Notes under the pieces: model-generated | Databases searched by the model: none | What the model saw: only the letters and a program-made list of their open reading frames with translations | Told to the model about the DNA's origin: nothing | Program-made: the position numbers and the translations under genes | Source: Opitutia bacterium | GTDB lineage: Bacteria > Verrucomicrobiota > Verrucomicrobiae > Opitutales > UBA953 | DNA: 9,454 nucleotides | Assembly: GCA_947488485.1 (NCBI GenBank) | Contig: CANKZO010000077.1 | Span: 1-9,454 of the forward strand | Direction of reading: 5' to 3' | In this document: positions 1 through 6,270 of the stretch, piece by piece | Layout: the number at the start of each line of letters is the position of its first letter | Numbering within the stretch: position 1 is the stretch's first letter

Positions 1-970
1 GGATCAGCATTTGAGCCAGAGCTTTGAACAAGCCGGTCAGCCGACCCGACTTACGGCCATCTGACGCTAGCCAGTTCATGGCGTTGCGCAGAACATTAAC
101 TATATCTAGCCCAGATCGATGACAGGCACTAAGTAGCCGCAGCCGTGAGCGCTCGGCTTTAAGCTCGGTTATGAAACCTTCTAAATTTTCCGGAGGCCTT
201 TGCCCGCCAAGTGACTTTTCCCAGAATTCGAGATCCTGCAGATGCTGCTCGATGACCGCGGTACACCCATCGAAATACTTTACCAGGTGCGGGCCGCGCG
301 CTTGTCCTGATATGAAGCTGAGGTTGGCTCCATGATCACGCCAACTAACCATGAGGTCAGGAAGGAAAGTGCAGTCTCCGAGCAAGATCGCCCGGAGGGC
401 ATAGACACGGTCATCGGCGTAAACATCGTCGCGGACGGGGCCAAAGTTATCAAAGACCTCGCGACGGAAAGCGGACGACGCACCACATGCGTGAAGTCCA
501 GGCATCAAGTCATGCCCTGAAAGAGATGCCGCGCTTAATCGAGCCGGAAGCCTCGAAGGGCAGTTTACTGTCCGGCCCGTGAGCCTGCCGCCGGCGTCCA
601 TCACGGAGGCGCCCAAGATAAGTCCGAAGCTTCCCCGATTGCCGTCGAAGAAATCCGCGGTCTTCGCGACCCTCGCTGGCCCAGAAATATCGTCGCCTGC
701 AGCCAAAATAATCACCTCGCCAGAGGCGACGCGCAGAGCCGAACGTAAGGCGGCGACCACGCCTTCGTTACATTCTTTGCGGATGAAATGCCATTGTTGG
801 CCTTTCGAACTAATGAACGACTCGATGATTCCGGCAGTAGAATCGGGCGAGCGGTCGTCAACGACGATCACCTCATGCGGGGCCATCTCTTGATTCATCA
901 ACGAATCCATGGCGGCGCCGATGAAGCCCTCCTGGCGGTAGGCGAGCAGAATGACGCTGGCTTTGATCAT
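1..970 (-). CDS. GT2 family glycosyltransferase, 3' end outside window
   Basis: This frame is open without a stop from its ATG at 968-970 to the left edge (323 codons seen), so the C-terminus is missing. It matches the GT-A fold family 2 pattern. The N-terminus MIKASVILLAYRQEGFI is the usual first beta strand and nucleotide-sugar loop. VIVVDDRSPDST (residues 34-45) gives the first acidic pair. LAAGDD (89-94) stands where the metal-binding DXD lies, and ADDRVYALRA (186-195) resembles the catalytic-base ED-R region. Such enzymes transfer a sugar from a nucleotide donor to a lipid-linked acceptor on the cytoplasmic face of the inner membrane; donor and linkage cannot be read. The start overlaps the flippase stop as ATGA, indicating translational coupling. 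Hand-counted lines are 50-57% GC, lower than the genes further right. The family is secure; the exact role is not. Confidence 0.9.
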   Translation of the reverse strand, partial: MIKASVILLAYRQEGFIGAAMDSLMNQEMAPHEVIVVDDRSPDSTAGIIESFISSKGQQWHFIRKECNEGVVAALRSALRVASGEVIILAAGDDISGPARVAKTADFFDGNRGSFGLILGASVMDAGGRLTGRTVNCPSRLPARLSAASLSGHDLMPGLHACGASSAFRREVFDNFGPVRDDVYADDRVYALRAILLGDCTFLPDLMVSWRDHGANLSFISGQARGPHLVKYFDGCTAVIEQHLQDLEFWEKSLGGQRPPENLEGFITELKAERSRLRLLSACHRSGLDIVNVLRNAMNWLASDGRKSGRLTGLFKALAQMLI

Positions 971-2370
971 CGATTGAGCGCCTTCAGGCACCTCCATGCG
1001 CAAAAGACTCCGATGCATGCCGCAGGAGCGGCAGCTGAATAGGTTGAAACCTGGCTTATGGACCAAGCTTGTGCGGCAAGCAGGACAGCAGCCGAAACTA
1101 GCACCCAAATCGCGGCGTTTAACGCGGGCCAGTGTCCTGACTTAAGACGATAGGCTACGATGACGATGGCGGCATATGCTAGGCATCCGATAAAGAAAGC
1201 GACCGCAGCACCGACCAGGCCGAAGATCGGCATAAGCAGCAAGGGCAAGACAATGCTCAAGCCGTTACCCAGGCATTCGACTGCGATCACTGTCTTAGGT
1301 GAACTACGGGCCATTAGCCAGAATCCCAAGGGCCAGGAGATCAGCCGGAAGAAAACCCCCCAGGTCATCCAAGTCAGCAGTGGCAACGCGGGGTCGAAGC
1401 TCCTCTCGTACAAGAGATGCATGCAAGGACGGCCCAGCGTGAGCAGTATGGCTATAAGCGGCACCCCCAGCAGCAATCCAGCCTGAATCTGCCGCTCCAG
1501 GAGCTCATTGGCTTCAGCGGAAGTCTTCGCAGCCGATATCCGCGGGAAGAAGTCTGTGCCCATGGCGGCGAAGATGAAACCGGGGAGGCTACCAGAAATC
1601 GCAAACGCCGCCTGATAATAGCCAGCTGCATCAAGCCCGGCTGAGCGTATGATTATTATGCGGACGATGTATGCGGAGAAATGTCCGGCCCATCCGATAA
1701 AAACAAGCGCGCCTCCTAGTTTAACTAATTCGCGTATGTCATTACTGTCCGTGAATGTCGAACTAACCGGGGGTGAAAGTTTTCGGGCAGCTTGCCACAA
1801 TGCGGCCGCGGAGACTGCGGCGGCGAAAAGGACGCTAAGGGCGATTCCCAGGGAGCCCCATACATAAATCGCGGGCAAACCCAGCACAATGCCTGCTACT
1901 GCCCCGAGAATTTGGATTTTCGCCAAATGCTTCACGTCTCCGCTAGCTTGAAGAATCGCCGACCAAGCGGTCGACGCGATCATGCAAGGGACGGCTAAGC
2001 CTACTATGACTAGTTCCAGCAGGTATTGTTGGCCCGTAAAAGTCATGGCTGCGGCTGGCCAAAATAGGGCCAACGCCAGAAGAAGCCCCAAGCCACTAAG
2101 CATGACCCCAAGCCGGCGAACGGCGGCAATTTTCCTGGGCTTATTCGTCTCATCCGCGGATGCGATGACCCGAACAGCGGCGGTCCCCAGACCCCAACCT
2201 GCCACTGATGCGATGCTACTGGTAAATACCGAGAAGACGCCAACCAAGCCTACACCAGACACCCCTACTGTCAGTGCCACGACTTTAGACCTGAGAAAGC
2301 CAGCCGCCAGGACGACGACCTGAGCTCCGCCCATGAGAGCGCTGGAGCGGAGGATACGGGCGAAGGACAT
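967..2370 (-). CDS. Wzx-like polysaccharide flippase (MOP superfamily)
   Basis: The 467-residue protein is made almost wholly of hydrophobic helices separated by short charged loops, as expected of a 12-14 helix lipid-linked oligosaccharide flippase. The N-terminus (residues 1-50: LRSSALMGGAQ, then LRSKVVALTVGVSGVGLVG) matches the opening of O-antigen/enterobacterial-antigen translocases, where a K/R-xx-A-x-x-x-G-x-x-G-x-G loop follows helix 1. Known members move undecaprenyl-diphosphate-linked repeat units from the cytoplasmic to the periplasmic face. Length is normal for the family. It follows the GT4 gene after a 62-base spacer with a heptamer repeat and overlaps the next glycosyltransferase by four bases. 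No Shine-Dalgarno sequence precedes the ATG. GC is near 48-57% in hand-counted lines, lower than in the GT4 gene just upstream, so flippase and GT2 may have arrived as one module. Substrate unknown. Confidence 0.9.
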   Translation of the reverse strand: MSFARILRSSALMGGAQVVVLAAGFLRSKVVALTVGVSGVGLVGVFSVFTSSIASVAGWGLGTAAVRVIASADETNKPRKIAAVRRLGVMLSGLGLLLALALFWPAAAMTFTGQQYLLELVIVGLAVPCMIASTAWSAILQASGDVKHLAKIQILGAVAGIVLGLPAIYVWGSLGIALSVLFAAAVSAAALWQAARKLSPPVSSTFTDSNDIRELVKLGGALVFIGWAGHFSAYIVRIIIIRSAGLDAAGYYQAAFAISGSLPGFIFAAMGTDFFPRISAAKTSAEANELLERQIQAGLLLGVPLIAILLTLGRPCMHLLYERSFDPALPLLTWMTWGVFFRLISWPLGFWLMARSSPKTVIAVECLGNGLSIVLPLLLMPIFGLVGAAVAFFIGCLAYAAIVIVAYRLKSGHWPALNAAIWVLVSAAVLLAAQAWSISQVSTYSAAAPAACIGVFCAWRCLKALNR

Positions 2371-2381
2371 TGACGGGAGGT

Positions 2382-2409
2382 GTTAGCGGTTAGCGGTTGG
2401 CGGTTGGGA
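2382..2409. repeat. Heptamer tandem repeat, GTTAGCG type
   Basis: Four consecutive 7-base units are seen: GTTAGCG, GTTAGCG, GTTGGCG and GTTGGGA, the last degenerate. The array lies in the 62-base spacer between the GT4 stop and the flippase start and includes the left arm of a short stem (TTGGCG at 2397-2402 with CGCCAA at 2411-2416). There is no T-run, so it is not an evident Rho-independent terminator. A second, unrelated heptamer array stands upstream of the KAS III gene. Confidence 0.8.
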
Positions 2410-2432
2410 GCGCCAAATGAGACAATTAGCGA

Positions 2433-3647
2433 TCAGGCACCAAGGGCGGGACAATACGCTGCGAAGAACTTGCGGCGGTATTCGGCCCAGGTGTGCTTTT
2501 CGGCTTCTACGCGGGCGGCTTGGCCGATCTGGAAGAGTGCGTCGCGACGGGTCAGGGCCCAATCGAGCTCCTGACGGATGGCTTCAGCGCTGCCGGGTTC
2601 AATGAGCAGTCCATTTTGACGGTGGTGGATGAAATCCGCCCCTCCCGTGCTCGTGGTGCAAAGGACAGGCACGCCGCAGGCCATGGCCTCGAGGATGACA
2701 AGGCCGAAGCCTTCCGCGATGGAGGGCAAGGCGACGAGGTCGCACTGTTTCATGTCAGCGGCCAAGGCGGCGTCGGAGAGTCCCCCGCGAATCTCGACGT
2801 CGACGCCTTCGAAACCTCGGATGAGGTCCCGATCCACCGAGGCGCGGGTATAGATGATGAGCTTGGCGACACCTTTGGGGAGAGAGGCCAAGGCCGCGAG
2901 TAAGTAGCGTGCTCCCTTGCGCTGGGAAAGCGCCCCAACGAAGCCCACGGTGAGAGGCTTAGCGGCGGGTGCTTCTGTCCGGGCGGAGAAGAGTTCGAGG
3001 TCGACGCCGTAACCGACGACATGTGCGGGCGCCTTCGAGCCTGCGGAGACCAAGGAATGCTTGGTGAACGAACTGGCGCAGATCACGGCGTCAGACCGGA
3101 CGAAGGTGTCGTCATTATGCGCGAACAGGGGTGACATCTCGGTCTCCTCCATGAGTGAGGCCTTCGCTTCAGGGACTTTCTCGATTTCACGCTGAAAGAG
3201 TTCCCTCAGGTATTTTCCGTTAGGGTGGACCTGGAAAAGCACCCTGGGTAGTCCGGAGTTTTCCATCATCCGGAAGGCGGCGTCCGCGTAGTAACTATAG
3301 GCGACGAGCGGCGCACCCCGGGCGAGGGCGACCTGGCCGGCTTTGACGCTGAGCAGACGGTCTGCCTCCGCGAAATGGGGTGAGTCCTTCCGACGGTCAT
3401 AGCGGGCCTGGAGTGAATGCACGAAGGCTCCGTAAGATCGGACCGCCTTGGTCGTGGGAATGTCCGGATGATGCCTGGCTTTGGCGAAGCGATGGAAGTT
3501 CTTCCCGGCCATCCCCGTCTCTGCCCAGAATTTCGAGAAATAGGCCTCGGTGACCAAAGCCTCCAAGGCATGATTCTCCTGCAGGGCCAAGGCGGACTGA
3601 TAGCGATCACGAGGACCGGCAAAGACGATGACGGCGGGAACGGACAT
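2433..3647 (-). CDS. GT4 family glycosyltransferase (GT-B fold)
   Basis: The 404-residue protein has a two-domain GT-B layout. The N-terminal acceptor domain covers about residues 1-205 and the donor domain about 230-385. VGYGVDLELF (211-220) is the typical domain junction. VGFVGALSQRKGARYLL (234-250) is the GT4 donor-domain opening with the conserved G and R/K. EGFGLVILEAMACGVPV (312-328) holds the E-x7-E motif (E312, E320) that binds the nucleotide sugar in retaining GT4 enzymes. It should add a sugar to the growing lipid-linked glycan at the cytoplasmic membrane; donor and linkage are not predictable. The ATG at 3645-3647 has no Shine-Dalgarno sequence and follows a 209-base spacer carrying REP-like hairpins and repeats. 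Hand-counted GC is about 67%, like the genes to its right. Confidence 0.93.
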   Translation of the reverse strand: MSVPAVIVFAGPRDRYQSALALQENHALEALVTEAYFSKFWAETGMAGKNFHRFAKARHHPDIPTTKAVRSYGAFVHSLQARYDRRKDSPHFAEADRLLSVKAGQVALARGAPLVAYSYYADAAFRMMENSGLPRVLFQVHPNGKYLRELFQREIEKVPEAKASLMEETEMSPLFAHNDDTFVRSDAVICASSFTKHSLVSAGSKAPAHVVGYGVDLELFSARTEAPAAKPLTVGFVGALSQRKGARYLLAALASLPKGVAKLIIYTRASVDRDLIRGFEGVDVEIRGGLSDAALAADMKQCDLVALPSIAEGFGLVILEAMACGVPVLCTTSTGGADFIHHRQNGLLIEPGSAEAIRQELDWALTRRDALFQIGQAARVEAEKHTWAEYRRKFFAAYCPALGA

Positions 3648-3662
3648 TTAACTAGAGGATGA

Positions 3663-3688
3663 GTTGACCAGAGGCTCGGAGGCCCAGA
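3663..3688. repeat. 26-bp dispersed repeat, copy A
   Basis: This 26-base stretch recurs in the same orientation at 8242-8267 with a single C/T difference; 21 bases starting GTTGACCAGAGGCTCGG are identical. Both copies lie in intergenic spacers and both are followed by a GGCCAGTTG-containing stretch and then by GTAG-headed hairpins, so the spacers look like copies of one composite element. Nothing in it resembles a gene. Confidence 0.8.
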
Positions 3689-3709
3689 GAGACAGCGTTG
3701 ACCGGTTGG

Positions 3710-3732
3710 CCAGTTGGCCGGAGGGGAACTGG
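3710..3732. repeat. Short hairpin CCAGTT/AACTGG
   Basis: CCAGTT at 3710-3715 pairs with AACTGG at 3727-3732 around an 11-base loop, extendable by two wobble pairs. It is preceded by degenerate GTTGACC / GTTGGCC / GTTGGCC repeats (3697-3718). It has no T-run on either strand and so is not a clear terminator. Related wording (GGCCAGTTG, then GGGG) follows the matching 26-bp repeat near 8283-8299. Confidence 0.45.
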
Positions 3733-3750
3733 TTACCTTAGTGTCTCGAG

Positions 3751-3775
3751 GTAGGGACAGCACCACGTGCTGTCC
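3751..3775 (+). repeat. REP-like element 1 (GTAG + hairpin)
   Basis: GTAG at 3751-3754 is followed directly by a perfect 9-bp stem, GGACAGCAC (3755-3763) and GTGCTGTCC (3767-3775), with a CAC loop. A GTAG/GGAG tetranucleotide at the foot of a hairpin is the defining layout of REP elements moved by REP-associated tyrosine transposases. Its left flank (from 3741) is the inverted counterpart of the flank of element 2 (3817-3832), differing by a small indel, so elements 1 and 2 form an inverted pair like a BIME. Confidence 0.7.
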
Positions 3776-3797
3776 TAACGTCATTACTGAAAAGGAA

Positions 3798-3823
3798 GGA
3801 CGCGATGGTGATCACGTCCCTAC
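3798..3823 (-). repeat. REP-like element 2 (GTAG + hairpin)
   Basis: Read on the minus strand, GTAG (3820-3823) is followed by a 9-position stem with one mismatch, GGACGTGAT and ATCGCGTCC, around a four-base CACC loop. It faces element 1 and shares its 5' flank, giving an outer inverted repeat of about 16 bases (3741-3757 with 3817-3832). No transposase gene is in the window. Confidence 0.65.
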
Positions 3824-3835
3824 CTAAGACACCTA

Positions 3836-3860
3836 GGTCAGCACGCAGTGCTGACCCTAC
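3836..3860 (-). repeat. REP-like element 3 overlapping a stop codon
   Basis: Read on the minus strand, GTAG (3857-3860) is followed by a perfect 9-bp stem, GGTCAGCAC and GTGCTGACC, with a TGC loop. The TAG of this GTAG head (3857-3859) is also the stop codon of the sugar aminotransferase, so the element abuts and overlaps the gene end. No T-run follows the stem, so intrinsic termination is not supported, though such a hairpin could protect or process the 3' end of the upstream message. Confidence 0.7.
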
Positions 3861-4990
3861 CGGGCGAAGGCCTTCGTGAATGCCACAATGACGCGATTGC
3901 GATCCTCTTCCGACATACCGGCGCCGGAGGGAAGGCAGAGGCCATGCTCGAAGAGGCGTTCGCTGACTTTGCCGCCGTGCATTTCGGCGCCGGCGAAGAC
4001 GGGCTGGAGATGCATGGGCTTCCAGACGGGGCGGGCCTCGATGTTCTCGGCTTCAAGCGCGAGACGGACCTGCTCGCGGGTGACGCCAGCGACGGCAGGA
4101 TCGATGGTGAGGCAAGTGAGCCAGCGAGTCGACTGACCCCAGGAGGCTTCGGGCTGCATGGTCACGCCAGGCAGAGACTTGAAGGCTTCTGCGTACGCCT
4201 TGAAATGCCCGCGACGACGGGAGACTTTGCCGGATAGGCGGGTGAGCTGTCCCAGACCGATACTGGCGGCGATATTGCTGAGGCGATAGTTATAGCCGAC
4301 GGTGGAATGCTGATAATGAGGAGCGGCATCCCGGGCTTGGGTCGCCAGGAAGCGAGCCTGCTTGGCGAGTTCGGCATCATCAGTGACAAGCATGCCACCA
4401 CCGCCGGTGGTGATGATTTTATTGCCGTTGAAAGAATGGATGCCGGCCAGGCCGAAAGAGCCGGGCGAGGCTTCGCCATAGGTCGCACCGAGGGCTTCAG
4501 CGGCGTCCTCGATGAGCTTTACGCCATGCTTATCACAACAGGCCTTGATGGGAGTGATGTCTGCCGACTGACCGTAGAGGTGGACAAGGACGAGAGCCTT
4601 AGGCTTCTTGCCGGCCTTGACCTTCTGCTCAATGACCGCGCAGGCGAGCGCGGGATCCATGTTCCAGCTCTGTTCTTCCGAATCGATGAAGACGGGCTTG
4701 GCCCCGAGATAGGTGATGGGGGCAGCCGAGGCGATGAAGGTGAGCGAAGAACACAGGACTTCATCACCCGGGCCCACGCCGGCGAGACGGAGGGCGAGAT
4801 GCAGCGCAGCCGTGCCAGACGAGACAGCGACCGCGTGTTTCGAACCGACGATGACGGCGAAATCTTCTTCGAACGCATCGAGATTCGGACCCGCCGGCGC
4901 GATCCAATTGGATTGGAAAGCTTCTAGGACGTGTTCGATTTCGGCACTGCCGATGTCGGGAGGAGAGAGGTAGATGCGGGGGAGAGGCAT
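3857..4990 (-). CDS. DegT/DnrJ/EryC1/StrS family sugar aminotransferase
   Basis: This is a PLP-dependent fold type I enzyme of 377 residues, full length for the family. It transfers an amino group, usually from glutamate, to a keto-sugar nucleotide; close relatives of this type (PglE/EpsN-like) act at C4 of UDP-4-keto-6-deoxy sugars. Visible marks are SSGTAALHLAL (57-67, PLP phosphate binding), EDAAEALGA (161-169, with D162 contacting the pyridine nitrogen), SFNGNKIITTGGGGM (186-200, K191 the Schiff-base lysine), GYNYRLSNI (232-240) and RPVWKPMHLQP (320-330). The NeuD/PglD-type acyltransferase upstream is the usual partner. The TAG stop lies inside REP-like element 3. The ATG is preceded by AT-rich sequence without a Shine-Dalgarno motif, and the S23 cassette begins 22 bases upstream. 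Substrate stereochemistry cannot be read from sequence. Confidence 0.94.
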   Translation of the reverse strand: MPLPRIYLSPPDIGSAEIEHVLEAFQSNWIAPAGPNLDAFEEDFAVIVGSKHAVAVSSGTAALHLALRLAGVGPGDEVLCSSLTFIASAAPITYLGAKPVFIDSEEQSWNMDPALACAVIEQKVKAGKKPKALVLVHLYGQSADITPIKACCDKHGVKLIEDAAEALGATYGEASPGSFGLAGIHSFNGNKIITTGGGGMLVTDDAELAKQARFLATQARDAAPHYQHSTVGYNYRLSNIAASIGLGQLTRLSGKVSRRRGHFKAYAEAFKSLPGVTMQPEASWGQSTRWLTCLTIDPAVAGVTREQVRLALEAENIEARPVWKPMHLQPVFAGAEMHGGKVSERLFEHGLCLPSGAGMSEEDRNRVIVAFTKAFAR

Positions 4991-5012
4991 GAGTTTAAGG
5001 ATTTAAATCAAA

Positions 5013-5030
5013 GGGAGACCGGAAACCGGA
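5013..5030 (+). repeat. Left inverted repeat of the S23 cassette
   Basis: GGGAGACCGGAAACCGGA is the exact reverse complement of 5515-5532. It contains an internal short duplication (ACCGGA, AACCGGA). In an operon transcript the two arms would close a loop of about 484 nt. Confidence 0.85.
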
Positions 5031-5115
5031 TAATTGGCTGGGGTGCCTATTTAGGTGAAAACAAGGGGCAGAGGCCGAGGAATTCCAGTGTGAGGCTTTT
5101 ATTTATCGGCCCCAA

Positions 5116-5502
5116 ATGCGGCGCTATACCTTAGCTGTGAAATCTAATCATGAACCACTACAGGTGCTGGTCTTTGCTAAATCTTTATCTGACGAGATCT
5201 ATACCCTGACCTCTCAGTCAGATTTTAAAAAGTTTGCTGCCCTTAAGACGCAGCTGGAGCGTGCCGCTTTATCTGTGACGAGCAACATCGCCGAGGGCGA
5301 CGGAAGGGCGACGACAAAGGACAGCGTGCGGTTTTTTAGCATAGCCGTCGCTTCTGCCGCCGAAACGAAGATCCAGCTTGAACTAGCGTCGAAGATGAAA
5401 GCTATTCCGCATGAAAAAGCCGTCGGTCTTCACGAGGGGTATTCGAAAGTGTGCCGGATGCTTAATAAGCTGAGCGAAGTGAGGCTTAATCGAATCAAAT
5501 GA
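5116..5502 (+). CDS. S23-family four-helix-bundle protein (23S rRNA IVS protein family)
   Basis: The 128-residue protein carries the family signature AALSVTSNIAEGDGRAT (residues 51-67), followed by the FFSIAVASAAETKIQLELA helix (75-93). Helix 1 (LQVLVFAKSLSDEIYTLT) and the rest fit the compact four-helix bundle known to form a pentamer. Relatives are encoded in 23S rRNA intervening sequences and as free-standing genes; Avd, the accessory protein of diversity-generating retroelements, has the same fold. The cellular role of free-standing members is unknown. The gene opposes the surrounding operon and lies within the 18-bp inverted repeats. The ATG chosen is the only plausible start that keeps helix 1; no Shine-Dalgarno sequence or convincing promoter is visible. 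GC is low, about 45-48% in hand-counted lines. The family call is firm; any function is open. Confidence 0.9.
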   Translation: MRRYTLAVKSNHEPLQVLVFAKSLSDEIYTLTSQSDFKKFAALKTQLERAALSVTSNIAEGDGRATTKDSVRFFSIAVASAAETKIQLELASKMKAIPHEKAVGLHEGYSKVCRMLNKLSEVRLNRIK

Positions 5503-5514
5503 CCGAGGTAACAT

Positions 5515-5532
5515 TCCGGTTTCCGGTCTCCC
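5515..5532 (-). repeat. Right inverted repeat of the S23 cassette
   Basis: TCCGGTTTCCGGTCTCCC is the exact reverse complement of 5013-5030. It starts 12 bases after the S23 stop codon and ends 14 bases before the end of the EpsI-like gene, so it lies between the two convergent gene ends. Confidence 0.85.
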
Positions 5533-5546
5533 CTTGAGCGATTCAA

Positions 5547-6269
5547 CTACTTCCACTTCCTATCCACATACATCCCCAGTGGAGCCAGGGCTTCAAACAA
5601 CCCCCCATTCGCGGGATCTGCAAATAAATCCTCCACCCTACTCCCCGACGATATCCGTACAAACATCTGCTCATTCTTCTGATTTAATCCATAAGCCCGA
5701 ATATCTTTCCAGACGAGGGGCAGGCGTTCGAGTCGACCAAACAATCCGTTGCGCCAGCCGGCTTCCTGTTCTTCGTAACGATTCGGTTCACCGTTCACGA
5801 GATGCCAGAAGGCGACATTCTGCTTCCCGCCGTTGGGGACGATATATTGGCCAGATTCATAAGGGAGCAGTTCTCGCTCCCCGATCTTGCCCGGTACGGC
5901 ATGCATCCGCTCGGTGCGTACGCACCCATTATTGACCCAGCAGGAATCCGGATTGTGCGAGCCGGCGTCCACGACCGAGACTTTGCCGGGCTCCCAATAG
6001 GCGACATAGACCAAGATCTGCGTGCCACCACGGACATAGAGAACCTGTTTGGCCTGGCTGAAATTAAGAATGCCCTGCGCGCTGGCCATGGCGGCCGAAG
6101 TTCCGGCGATCGGAATTTCGCGACGCGTCCAGCCCGTCACTTCCGGCAAAGCCTGCCCGAGCTCGCCGGTGAACCCGCGCGGACGCGGGGGCGAGAATTC
6201 GGCCGCAAGCACGAGCGCGAGCAGCGCGACGAGCAGGACCGAACCAAAGATGAGCAGGGCTTTGCGCAT
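5547..6269 (-). CDS. Exosortase-associated EpsI-family protein, membrane anchored
   Basis: The 240-residue protein has one N-terminal membrane segment (about residues 4-22) followed by a non-cytoplasmic domain. WTRREIPIAG (47-56), a hydrophobic beta region (QILVYVAYW) and the short motif SHNPDSCWVNNG (104-115, with H105, P107 and C110) match the EpsI/DUF3485 pattern of D-x-H-x-P-x-x-C-x-x-x-x-G. In known systems EpsI-type domains are separate proteins or are fused to exosortases, and they occur in EPS loci; their biochemical role is not settled. No exosortase gene is visible in this window. The ATG lies one base after the acyltransferase stop (TGA-T-ATG), implying coupled translation. The downstream half (near 5550-5700) is less GC-rich than the start. 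The assignment rests on the short motif, topology and context, so it is moderate. Confidence 0.72.
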   Translation of the reverse strand: MRKALLIFGSVLLVALLALVLAAEFSPPRPRGFTGELGQALPEVTGWTRREIPIAGTSAAMASAQGILNFSQAKQVLYVRGGTQILVYVAYWEPGKVSVVDAGSHNPDSCWVNNGCVRTERMHAVPGKIGERELLPYESGQYIVPNGGKQNVAFWHLVNGEPNRYEEQEAGWRNGLFGRLERLPLVWKDIRAYGLNQKNEQMFVRISSGSRVEDLFADPANGGLFEALAPLGMYVDRKWK

Positions 6270-6270
6270 A

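Larger units (their letters stand above)
5013..5532. mobile_element. 520-bp inverted-repeat-bounded cassette carrying an S23 gene
   Basis: The segment is delimited by an 18-bp perfect inverted repeat (5013-5030 and 5515-5532) and holds a single gene, the S23 four-helix-bundle protein, on the plus strand, opposite to the operon. It fits exactly into the gap between the EpsI-like stop (14 bases away) and the aminotransferase start (22 bases away); without it the two genes would be about 36 bases apart. Hand-counted lines give 45-52% GC against 62-75% in most neighbouring coding lines. The repeats can be extended imperfectly outward (AATC...CAA on both sides). No clear target-site duplication is seen. 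S23 genes are known from intervening sequences in 23S rRNA that are also bounded by complementary ends; here the host site is an operon spacer. That it is mobile is inferred. Confidence 0.55.

Noticed and set aside
3266..3784. Minus-strand 172-codon frame crossing the GT4 start and reading into the REP spacer
   Set aside because: The product is Pro/Ser/Arg-rich and out of frame with the well supported GT4 gene, and it runs through a REP hairpin; it is a composition artefact.
3751..3860. Hairpins read as Rho-independent terminators
   Set aside because: None of the stems is followed by a T-run on the minus strand, and coding continues on the same strand with the GT4 gene.
4307..4927. Plus-strand 206-codon open frame inside the aminotransferase
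   Set aside because: It lies wholly antisense to a complete enzyme with all PLP motifs and has no recognisable domain or start signal.
5116..5502. Diversity-generating retroelement, because the Avd accessory protein shares the S23 fold
   Set aside because: There is no reverse transcriptase and no template/variable repeat pair in the window, and the sequence matches the S23 signature directly.
5013..5532. 23S rRNA intervening sequence in its usual place
   Set aside because: The flanks are protein genes of a polysaccharide operon; no rRNA sequence is present.
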